Assembly (NCBI GenBank): GCA_022548915.1
Contig: JAKZES010000006.1
Location: 106,642 to 170,641, forward strand
Source of the DNA: Verrucomicrobiaceae bacterium E54
GTDB lineage: Bacteria > Verrucomicrobiota > Verrucomicrobiia > Verrucomicrobiales > Akkermansiaceae
Direction: 5' to 3'
DNA length: 64,000 nucleotides
A program made the position numbers and the translations under genes. The notes below the pieces were generated by a model. It saw only the letters and a program-made list of their open reading frames with translations. It was not told the origin of the DNA and did not search any database. Below are positions 57,274 to 64,000 of the stretch, in pieces (the first letter of the stretch is position 1; every line of letters begins with the position of its first letter).

Positions 57274-57828
57274 ATGAGCAAGGCGCGAAAGAAGCTGGTC
57301 GACGCGGCGGGCCGTCTGTTTGCCGAACGCGGCTATGTGCGGGTGGGGATCAACGAGATCATCGCCGCCGCCGGCATTGCCAAGGCGACCTTTTACCAGC
57401 ATTTCCCCAGCAAGGAGCTGCTCTGCGCGGAGTGGCTGGGGCAGGAGCGCCAGCGGCGGGAAAGCGAATACCGGCGCATCCTCGAGGATCCGCGCACGGT
57501 CGGCGAGCGGCTGGAGGCCTTTTACGATCAGTTGCTGGAAAGCCTGGAGCGCGATGGCTACCGTTGCTGTCCCTTCGCGGCCACCGCGGCAGCCACGGAT
57601 GCGGGGAGCCTGCTGCGCCGCGTGGTCGAGGACGCGCGCAAGGCCGAGCGCGACTTCTGGCGAACTCTCGCCGCCCAGCACGAGTCGTCGAAGAAGGACG
57701 CCAAGCACCTCGGCGATGCGTGGATGCTGCTCGCCGCGGGGGCGGTGGTCGAGGCGCGCTCGCTGCGGTCGCCGTGGCCGGTGAAAAAGGCCCGCCGGGC
57801 GGCCCTGGCGCTGGGCGGATTGGAGTGA
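57274..57828 (+). CDS. TetR-family transcriptional regulator
   Basis: Repressor of 184 residues. N-terminal TetR domain (MSKARKKLVDAAGRLFAERG, then INEIIAAAGIAKATFYQHFP) and a helical C-terminal ligand domain. The ATG is placed in front of the first helix and just after the palindrome, which fits autorepression and control of the divergent hydrolase. Ligand unknown. Confidence 0.9.
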   Translation: MSKARKKLVDAAGRLFAERGYVRVGINEIIAAAGIAKATFYQHFPSKELLCAEWLGQERQRRESEYRRILEDPRTVGERLEAFYDQLLESLERDGYRCCPFAATAAATDAGSLLRRVVEDARKAERDFWRTLAAQHESSKKDAKHLGDAWMLLAAGAVVEARSLRSPWPVKKARRAALALGGLE

Positions 57829-57872
57829 CGGGAGTGTGCTGGACAATGCCGCGGCCCAGACAAGAGTGAGGC

Positions 57873-59300
57873 GTGAATTTGCTTCTTACCGGGGCCAACG
57901 GCTACATCGGACTGCGCCTGATCCCCGAGCTGTTGGGGGCCGGCCACCGGGTGACGGCCCTGGTCCGGGACAAGCGGCGCTTTCCCGCCGACGAGTTTCC
58001 CGAGGGGCACCTCGAGGTGATCGAGGGCGACCTGCTGCAGCCGGCGACGCTGCCGGAATTGCCCGATGACCTCGACGCGGCCTTCTACCTCGTCCACTCG
58101 ATGAGTGCCGGGGGCGACTTCGTCGAGAAGGAGCAGAGGGTGGCCGAGCATTTCACGGCATGGCTGGACCGCGGCTCCTGCAAGCGGGTGATCTACCTGA
58201 GCGGCCTGGTCGACGAGTCGCGCGAGCTTTCGCCGCACCTCGCCTCGCGGCTGGCCGTCGAGCGGGTGCTGCGGCGGGGAAAGGCGGCGCTCACGGTGCT
58301 GCGGGCCTCGATCATCGTCGGCTCCGGGTCGGCTTCGTTCGAGATCGTCCGCGACCTCGCCGAGAAGCTGCCGGTGATGATCTGCCCGCGCTGGGTGGAC
58401 ACCCGCTGCCAGCCGATCTCGATCCGCGACGTGATCGCCTACCTGTGCGGCGTGCTCGCGGTGCCGGAAACCGAGGGCGAGACCTATGACATCGGCGGGC
58501 CCGGCGTGATGCGCTACCGCGATCTCCTTGCCGGCTATGCCGAGGTGCGCGGGCTCAGGCGATGGTTCGTTCCGGTGCCCTTCTTCAGTCCTCGGTTGTC
58601 GTCGTGGTGGCTCTACCTGATGACCTCCACCCGCTTTTCCCTGGCCCGCGCGCTGGTCGACTCGCTGGAGCACGAAACCGTCTGCCGCGACGACCGCATC
58701 CAGCAACTGGTGCCGGTGGCCTTGTCCACCTACACGGTCGCCGTCGATCGCGCCCTGTCGAGGATCGCCCAGAACCGGGTGCCGTCGAGCTGGGTCGACT
58801 CGCTGGTCGGCGGGTCGCTGGATCCGCGTTTCATCGATGCGATCCAGGTGCCGCAGCACGGCGTCTACCACGATCGTCGTAGTTGTCGGCTGTCGGCTCC
58901 GCGGGACGAGGTGGTGGCAGCCGTGTGGTCGCTCGGTGGCGAGCGCGGGTGGCCGTCGATGAACTGGGCCTGGGACATCCGCGGAGCGGTCGACCGCATG
59001 GTGGGCGGCATCGGCACGCGCCGCGGGCGGCGCGACCCGGTCGATCTGCGTCCCGGGGACGCGCTCGATTTCTGGCGGGTGGTGCTGGCCGATCGCGAGG
59101 CGGGGCGGCTGATCCTCTACGCCGAGATGAAGCTGCCCGGCGAGGCGTGGCTGGAGTTCGTCGTGCGGCAGGATGAACTGCGGCAGACGGCGACCTTCCG
59201 TCCGCAGGGACTGCTCGGGCGGCTCTACTGGTTCGCGGTGCTGCCGGCCCACTGGTGGCTGTTTCCCAGGATGGTGCGTCGCCTGGCTGCGGCGAGGTAG
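57873..59300 (+). CDS. NAD(P)-binding SDR-like protein with DUF2867 domain
   Basis: Protein of 475 residues. N-terminal atypical short-chain dehydrogenase domain with TGANGYIG (6-13) and later SGLVDESRELSPHLASRLAV; C-terminal DUF2867 part (about 320-475; GERGWPSMNWAWDIRGAVDR). GTG at 57,873 is the start since the glycine-rich loop follows immediately. The enzyme reaction is not known for this fusion, which is common as a single protein in many bacteria. Probably co-transcribed with the next gene. Confidence 0.82.
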   Translation: MNLLLTGANGYIGLRLIPELLGAGHRVTALVRDKRRFPADEFPEGHLEVIEGDLLQPATLPELPDDLDAAFYLVHSMSAGGDFVEKEQRVAEHFTAWLDRGSCKRVIYLSGLVDESRELSPHLASRLAVERVLRRGKAALTVLRASIIVGSGSASFEIVRDLAEKLPVMICPRWVDTRCQPISIRDVIAYLCGVLAVPETEGETYDIGGPGVMRYRDLLAGYAEVRGLRRWFVPVPFFSPRLSSWWLYLMTSTRFSLARALVDSLEHETVCRDDRIQQLVPVALSTYTVAVDRALSRIAQNRVPSSWVDSLVGGSLDPRFIDAIQVPQHGVYHDRRSCRLSAPRDEVVAAVWSLGGERGWPSMNWAWDIRGAVDRMVGGIGTRRGRRDPVDLRPGDALDFWRVVLADREAGRLILYAEMKLPGEAWLEFVVRQDELRQTATFRPQGLLGRLYWFAVLPAHWWLFPRMVRRLAAAR

Positions 59301-59338
59301 GCCCGGGCTTTTCCTTGGCAAGGGCCGTGGGAGCCGTC

Positions 59339-60099
59339 ATGGCTCGCCGGCCTTGCCACTCCGCCACCATTCCCATGTCGAGACCCCGCACCAGACCATC
59401 GAGGTCTGGAAGTCGGCGCAGGCCTGCGAATTTCGGGTGGCCGGGGCGGTTCATGCGTGGTGGCACCAGGATCGGTTCCTGACCGGTCTGGCCTGGGACA
59501 ACATCGCGGCCGGGGCCTTGCTGCGGCCCGGAGGTCCTCCGAAGTCGGTGCTGATGCTCGGACTGGCCGGCGGCACCTCGCTGCGGGTCCTGCGCCACCT
59601 GCTTCCGGATGCGCGGCTGACGGCGGTCGAGATCGATGCGGAAATCATCGAGCTGGCCCGACGATACATGGATCTTGATGCAATCGGGGCGGAAATCGTC
59701 GTCAGCGACGCCTACGAGTGGGCCGGGCGGTCGCGGCGGCGCTTCGACGTGGTGATCGACGACTGCTACCTGACCGGAGCGGAGGACGTCTTCCGGCCGC
59801 AAACCCGCGCGGACTGGGGGGTGGATCTGCTTGCGGGCCTGTTGCGACCCGGCGGGCTGCTCCTGACCAACCTGATCACCGGCAGCGGCCACCGCCGGAT
59901 GCAGAGCCGCACCCGGGCCGCCTTCAAGAAGCGCTTTCCTTCGGTGCGTTCGGTCACCACCCCGGAAAGCATGAACGAGACGCTGGTCGGCGGTGACGAG
60001 GTTCTTGCGGGCGCGGCCCTGGATCGATGGACCGGGTCGTTTCTTTCGCTGGTCGACCAGCGGCTGTGGGAGTGGATCGAGGTCCGGAAGCTGCGCTGA
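59339..60099 (+). pseudogene. Spermidine synthase-like methyltransferase-fold protein, apparent frameshift near the 5' end
   Basis: The main frame, clear from about 59,385, encodes a spermine/spermidine synthase-like fold: SVLMLGLAGGTSLRVLRHLL, AVEIDAEIIELARRYM and FDVVIDDCYLTGAED. That frame has no good start codon. In the neighbouring frame ATG 59,339 follows a good ribosome binding site (GGGAG, five bases away) and reads MARRPCHSATIP before losing sense. Joining the two needs one extra base near 59,370. A TTG start at 59,353 in the main frame is the alternative. Polyamine synthesis is not assured; many relatives with this fold act on other substrates. Confidence 0.6.
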
Positions 60100-60154
60100 A
60101 CCCCGCCTTCCAGCCGCGTTGACATCCCGCGGTGGGGGCGGCACCCTCCGCCCC

Positions 60155-60829
60155 ATGGACACGCTGAAGATTCTGCTCGGAGCCACCCTGGCGCTGCTGC
60201 TCGGGGCGCTGGTGGTCTTCACCAACCGGATGAACGACGGCGTCAGCAACGCGCCGGAAGAGGATCTCGTCACAATGCGCCGCCAGCTCACCGAAATGGA
60301 GGAGGAAATCCGGCGCCTGCAGATCGAGAAGGAGCGGCTCGCCCTGCGCGAGGCGGCCAGCGAGCCGTCGAGCACCGATCTGGTGACCCGCGGCGAGGCC
60401 GAGGAGAAGGTGGGCGATCTCGAGGAACGCCTGAAGCAACTCGAACGCGAGGCGGAGGAAGCCCAGGCCGATGCCGCCCGCGCCGAAGCCGAGGCCGGCT
60501 TTCTCACCGAGCGCTACGCCGAGGATCGCAACAAGATGGCCCGCCGAACCCGGCTGATCAACGACGCGATGCTCATCGCGACCATCCAGGAGTGGGTCGA
60601 GGATCCGAACTTCGGCGGCTTCGCCACGCTCAACGTCGAGAGCCAGGACAACGTGCAGACCGGCACCGTGCTCGCGATCCGCCGCAACGGCGGCATCCTC
60701 GGCAAGCTCCGGGTCGGTGAAGTGACCGTCGAGGGCGCGCTGGCCAATCCGATCACCCGCTTTGACGAGGTCAAACCCGAGCCCGGCGACGAGCTGATCC
60801 TCAACGAGGTCGTCGAACTGGCGAACTGA
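60155..60829 (+). CDS. Membrane-anchored coiled-coil protein
   Basis: Unrecognised protein of 224 residues. One N-terminal transmembrane helix (MDTLKILLGATLALLLGALV) is followed by a coiled coil (about 40-115; MRRQLTEMEEEIRRLQIEKE) and a small C-terminal beta domain (NVQTGTVLAIRRNGGILGKL). Likely a structural or scaffolding protein at the inner membrane. Confidence 0.7.
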   Translation: MDTLKILLGATLALLLGALVVFTNRMNDGVSNAPEEDLVTMRRQLTEMEEEIRRLQIEKERLALREAASEPSSTDLVTRGEAEEKVGDLEERLKQLEREAEEAQADAARAEAEAGFLTERYAEDRNKMARRTRLINDAMLIATIQEWVEDPNFGGFATLNVESQDNVQTGTVLAIRRNGGILGKLRVGEVTVEGALANPITRFDEVKPEPGDELILNEVVELAN

Positions 60830-60876
60830 CTTCGGGATTCACCCGGGTGGATCGTGCCGGAAGGATCCCCCGCGTT

Positions 60877-61311
60877 TCACTCGAAGTCCCCCCGCGGCAG
60901 ATCGTGGCGGTGATCCTTCAGCAGGTCGAAGGGCGTGCCGCAGTACATGCAGCGGAAGCGCTGGGTGGTGATGACCTGGAGCTGCGCGGTCATCCCGTAG
61001 TTCAGCGGCCGCAGCCGGTAGGCCTTGCGGTGCTTCGCTGCATGGGTGTCGAGGAGCGGCGTGCCCTTGCACAACGGGCAGCGGGCGGAGCGGCGCGCGA
61101 TGTAGGTCATCAGCCAGGTGATGCCGATCGCGGCCATCGAGCCGACCAGCCACCAGGCGATCCTTTCCTCGTGCGTGCGGTAGAGGATGTAGGCGAAGAC
61201 CAGGGTCGCAACAATCGAGAGGTAGTGCAGCAGGGCGAACCACACCGACGCCTTGTAGGGGCGTTTGTGGGGAACCGAACGGGCGCCGTGGCTGTGCTTT
61301 CGGAGCGACAT
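60877..61311 (-). CDS. Membrane protein with zinc-ribbon motif
   Basis: Unrecognised protein of 144 residues: two transmembrane helices (about 22-45 and 53-73), then two C-x-x-C pairs (CPLC and CMYC) that could bind zinc. Conserved basic stretches flank them. No family recognised. Confidence 0.6.
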   Translation of the reverse strand: MSLRKHSHGARSVPHKRPYKASVWFALLHYLSIVATLVFAYILYRTHEERIAWWLVGSMAAIGITWLMTYIARRSARCPLCKGTPLLDTHAAKHRKAYRLRPLNYGMTAQLQVITTQRFRCMYCGTPFDLLKDHRHDLPRGDFE

Positions 61312-61449
61312 GACCGAATGACGCGAGCCCTTGCTCCCGCCTGCCCACGTTAGATGCCCGGCAGCGCTCGGGTGTCAACGCCGGAGCGAATGCCGGGCAG
61401 GGAAAAGTGGATCGGGCCCGCCGGCACGACTTCGTGTCGGCCAAAGGAA

Positions 61450-61493
61450 CCGGTTGGGAACCAATGAAGATCCGGTTGCGAACCCATGAAAAA
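61450..61493. repeat. Two tandem 22-base units
   Basis: CCGGTTGGGAACCAATGAAG-type unit (61,450-61,471) followed directly by CCGGTTGCGAACCCATGAAA (61,472-61,493). A small local duplication next to the terminator. Confidence 0.5.
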
Positions 61494-61523
61494 GGCGGCC
61501 GACCCGTTAGGGAAAGCCGCCTT
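61489..61523 (-). terminator. Rho-independent terminator of rlpA
   Basis: On the minus strand, AAGGCGGC and GCCGCCTT arms form a hairpin followed by TTTTT. It is 24 bases beyond the RlpA stop. Confidence 0.75.
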
Positions 61524-61546
61524 GGGAAGTTTCCTCGGCCGGTGGT

Positions 61547-61978
61547 TCAGCTGTCGCCGGTCTCTGGCTCGTTCTTTTCGAGCACCTCGACCTTCACCGG
61601 CACCACACCGCGCTTGTAGAAGCCGATGCGCTTGGCGACGCCTTCGGTCACATCGATGATGCGTCCGCGGATGTAGGGGCCGCGGTTGTTGATCCGGACG
61701 ATCTCCGACTTGCCGTTGGCGAGGTTGGTCACGCGGACCTTGGTGTCCATCGGCAGGGTCTTGTGCGCGGCGGTGGCGCTGTCGTCGCAGAGCGTTTCGC
61801 CGCTCGCGGTGTGGGTGCCGCCATTGCAGCGGACTCCATACCAGGAGGCCTTGCCGTGCTGCACTTCCTTGACGTTCCACTCGGTCGGAGGCGTGCCCTT
61901 CCTGGCGGTATTGGCCTGCAGCGCGCAGGAGCAGAAGAGCAGGGAAGCCAGCGGGATGAAGAGGGGTTTACGGTTCAT
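61547..61978 (-). CDS. rlpA: RlpA-like septal lytic transglycosylase
   Basis: Exported protein of 143 residues with a double-psi beta-barrel. HGKASWYGVRCNGGTHTASG and NRGPYIRGRIIDVT are the RlpA blocks, with catalytic-like residues in the D-x and ASGE area. The signal peptide MNRKPLFIPLASLLFCSC may be a lipoprotein type. RlpA proteins cleave peptidoglycan lacking stem peptides at septa; this copy lacks the SPOR domain often attached. Confidence 0.85.
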   Translation of the reverse strand: MNRKPLFIPLASLLFCSCALQANTARKGTPPTEWNVKEVQHGKASWYGVRCNGGTHTASGETLCDDSATAAHKTLPMDTKVRVTNLANGKSEIVRINNRGPYIRGRIIDVTEGVAKRIGFYKRGVVPVKVEVLEKNEPETGDS

Positions 61979-62156
61979 CTGGGTCTCTTTCCGGGTTGCC
62001 GCTCCCGAAACGGGAGCGCCGGGGCCATAGGAGCGGGGATACCAGGGGGCAAGCAAAACCGACCGGATTTTTCAACTCAAGCATGGGCTTAATACTAAAG
62101 AAATCTTAACTTTTTGGTCGCCAAAGCCCGCAATTGCCTGATATCCGGCCGGAATC

Positions 62157-62828
62157 ATGGCCTCTTGGATTCCTTCGAGTCGTGACCGTTTTACCCCGGC
62201 GGACTTCGCGTTTTTGTCCTCCCGGCTGGCTCCCGGGAGGGAAAACCAGCACCTCTGGACGCTGTGGGAGGACCCCGAGGCCCTGCGCGAGATGCTCGAT
62301 CTCAAGGAAGTGTTGCGCGGGCTCATCGACTCGACCGGACCCTTGTCGGTCTCGGCATCGTTTTATTTCTACGTCCTGACCCGGCACTCCTTTCTCGATG
62401 CGGGGATCGAGGATCCCGAGTTGGCGGACTACGTCTCGGGCGTCATGGCCCAGCGCGTGGGCGCCGATCCCAAGGACGTGCTGAAGGGCATTCCCTTCGG
62501 CCTCACCCACGCCGCCGACTTCGTTTCCATCCTGGAAAGTGCGCACGGCCGTCTGCGCTTTCACCTGCGGCTCGCGGCGGGCGATCAGTTCCTGGTGCTC
62601 ACCGGATTGTTTCCCGGGTTCCTCGAACGCCGTTGTCAGCGGCGGGGCGCTCCGGGCATCGAGTTCTACGAGGAGTTCGCGCGCCGGGTCTATCGCGACG
62701 CCGCCGACAGCGTCGAAGCCCCGCGCGGTGCGCCCCGGCGGTTGCTCAACGGGCTTTCGGAGTGCCTGCCGGTGGCCCGCCGCTCGCTCAACCGGATCGC
62801 CGAGGAATACGTTTTCCTCGGCGAGTAG
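62157..62828 (+). CDS. Conserved hypothetical protein
   Basis: Unrecognised soluble protein of 223 residues, rich in charged helices (WTLWEDPEALREMLDLKEVL, LPVARRSLNRIAEEYVFLGE). No catalytic motif. Its coding quality is good across the whole frame, so it is likely real. Confidence 0.65.
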   Translation: MASWIPSSRDRFTPADFAFLSSRLAPGRENQHLWTLWEDPEALREMLDLKEVLRGLIDSTGPLSVSASFYFYVLTRHSFLDAGIEDPELADYVSGVMAQRVGADPKDVLKGIPFGLTHAADFVSILESAHGRLRFHLRLAAGDQFLVLTGLFPGFLERRCQRRGAPGIEFYEEFARRVYRDAADSVEAPRGAPRRLLNGLSECLPVARRSLNRIAEEYVFLGE

Positions 62829-62847
62829 GTCGGCGCATGCTTCGCGC

Positions 62848-63201
62848 ATGGAAGTCCGCGCCCTTTCCGAGCAGCAGCCGTTCACGACCAAGGACGGCTC
62901 GACCATCCGCAGCCTCCTCGACCTGAGCAACGCTCCGGTTGAGAAACAGAGCCTCGCCGAGGCCACGATTCCCGCCGGCGGCGAAACCGAGCGCCACTGG
63001 CACCGCGACAGCGAGGAGTTCTACTTCATTCTCAGCGGCACCGGCACCATGGAGATCGACGGCGAGGAGCGGGAGGTCGGCGAGGGCGACGCCATCCTGA
63101 TCCCCGCCGGCGCTTGGCACCAGATCCGGGCGACCCATGACCTGCGCTTCCTCTGCTGCTGCGCCCCGCCCTACCGGCACGACGACACCTTTTTCGAATG
63201 A
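62848..63201 (+). CDS. Small cupin-domain protein
   Basis: Single-domain cupin of 117 residues. Metal-binding candidates H50, H52 and E56/E57 in ERHWHRDSEEFYFILSGTG and H91 in AGAWHQI follow the usual two-motif pattern. Substrate unknown. Its stop overlaps the Tag start by four bases, so they are co-translated. Confidence 0.85.
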   Translation: MEVRALSEQQPFTTKDGSTIRSLLDLSNAPVEKQSLAEATIPAGGETERHWHRDSEEFYFILSGTGTMEIDGEEREVGEGDAILIPAGAWHQIRATHDLRFLCCCAPPYRHDDTFFE

Positions 63202-63755
63202 GCAAGGTGCGCTGCCCGTGGTTGCCGGAAGGCAACGAGGTCTATGCCGACTACCACGACCGTGAGTGGGGCGTGCCCTCGCGCGATGCGCGGTATCTCT
63301 TCGAAATGCTGTGCCTCGAGGGTGCCCAGGCGGGACTCTCTTGGTGGACCGTGCTGCGCAAACGCGAGCGCTACCGCGAGGTGTTCCACGGCTTCGAGGT
63401 CGAGCGGGTGGCGGCCCTGAGCGATGGCGAACTGGAAGCCCTGCTCACCGACCCGGGCATCATCCGCCACCGCGGCAAGGTGTGGGCCTTTCGCCGGAAC
63501 GCGCGGGCATGGATCGACCTCGCCGACAGGGAAGGCGACCCGGTGGCCTGGCTGTGGGATTTCGTCGGCGATGAACCGAAGGTGCTGCGCCCGGAGCGAA
63601 TCGAGGACTATGTGGTGACGACCCCGGAGTCGGAGACGCTGAGCAAGTCTCTGCGGCGGGCCGGCTTCAACTTCGTCGGCGCCACCACGATGCACGCCTA
63701 CATGCAGGCGGTCGGCATGGTCGACGAGCATGCCGACGGGTGCTTCCGTGCATAG
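63198..63755 (+). CDS. tag: DNA-3-methyladenine glycosylase I
   Basis: Base-excision repair enzyme of 185 residues that removes 3-methyladenine. Zinc ligands C6, H20, H178 and C182 (in DEHADGCF) and the catalytic-site Glu41 (LEGAQAGLSWW) match C4, H17, H175, C179 and E38 of E. coli Tag, with near-constant offset. Complete and in the same unit as the cupin gene. Confidence 0.95.
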   Translation: MSKVRCPWLPEGNEVYADYHDREWGVPSRDARYLFEMLCLEGAQAGLSWWTVLRKRERYREVFHGFEVERVAALSDGELEALLTDPGIIRHRGKVWAFRRNARAWIDLADREGDPVAWLWDFVGDEPKVLRPERIEDYVVTTPESETLSKSLRRAGFNFVGATTMHAYMQAVGMVDEHADGCFRA

Positions 63756-63948
63756 GGGTGATTGAGCCTTTGCGCACCGTGTCCGGGCCGTTCTCCGAAG
63801 TTGAAAGCATTCAACGAGAGTCGAAGCCAGTCTGCCACGTTCTGGGCGGGAGCGTGGTAGGCTTTCCATCAAGATGCCATCGATCGAGATGCCAGGCATA
63901 CAGTATCTTGACGGCGTTCTGCGCATTTGGTAGGAGAACCACAAGTCG

Positions 63949-64000
63949 ATGAAAGCCAACGAGGAAAGCACGATGGAACCTGTCGAGAAGGCCGACCTGC
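63949..64000 (+). CDS. Start of an unidentified reading frame (partial)
   Basis: ATG 63,949 opens a frame (MKANEESTMEPVEKADL) that leaves the window. AGGAG lies about 14 bases upstream. Too short to judge. Confidence 0.3.
   Translation, partial: MKANEESTMEPVEKADL

Overview
The window is a GC-rich (roughly mid-60s percent by eye) piece of a bacterial chromosome, most likely from Verrucomicrobiota, and within that the Luteolibacter/Haloferula/Akkermansiaceae side. This is inferred from gene content: a PEP-CTERM exported protein, secreted DUF6288/PDZ and sialate-esterase-like proteins, a secreted azurin, a GH95 fucosidase, a GntR-type regulator fused to a LacI-like sensor domain, secreted VCBS and LamG repeat proteins, and a RAYT transposase with palindromic repeats. 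No rRNA, tRNA or CRISPR array was seen.

Layout. 0-8.5 kb: the end of an AbiEi/DUF6088-type antitoxin gene, a dispersed palindromic repeat, a secreted GH95 enzyme, azurin, an Lgt paralogue coupled to a secreted trypsin-like protease, a VCBS protein and an RlmI-type methyltransferase. 8.6-17 kb: a primary-like sigma factor divergent from a MerR regulator across a long inverted repeat, a LolC/E-type permease, a VapBC-like pair, a DEDDy exonuclease, amylosucrase and a SET protein. 17-21.6 kb: two large secreted proteins probably acting on polysaccharide (DUF6288, sialate O-acetylesterase-like). 21.7-31.5 kb: an accessory island with a HipA/YjjJ kinase, an AAA ATPase, an HTH+PIN pair, a GNAT protein and, most interesting, a tightly overlapped six-gene minus-strand operon (zinc-ribbon protein, two small proteins, DUF3696-type SMC-like ATPase, PLD-like protein, and a last gene broken by one frameshift) divergent from a LysR regulator across a perfect palindrome. 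This is the best candidate for an undescribed system, probably anti-phage or stress-related. 31.5-46 kb: lysS, yidB-like, a frameshifted secreted repeat protein, a hydroxypyruvate reductase/aminotransferase pair, and two exported-protein genes sharing an upstream palindrome-bearing element beside a GntR/LacI-type regulator. 46-64 kb: mostly housekeeping and envelope genes (ABC-F, PagL-like, YbjN, GT4, uvrB, RlpA, Tag), a signal-peptidase-like lipoprotein lacking the catalytic lysine, a RAYT flanked by inverted palindromic repeats, and a TetR/hydrolase pair with a clear operator.

How the parts work together. The secreted enzymes (GH95, esterase-like, DUF6288) suggest degradation of fucose-rich, acetylated and perhaps sulfated polysaccharide. 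The 21.7-31.5 kb island and the two edge toxin-antitoxin loci form an accessory defence/stress layer. Three genes show what look like single-base frameshifts (about 26,815; 34,195; 59,370). They may be real decay, but their number in one window makes assembly indels a serious alternative.
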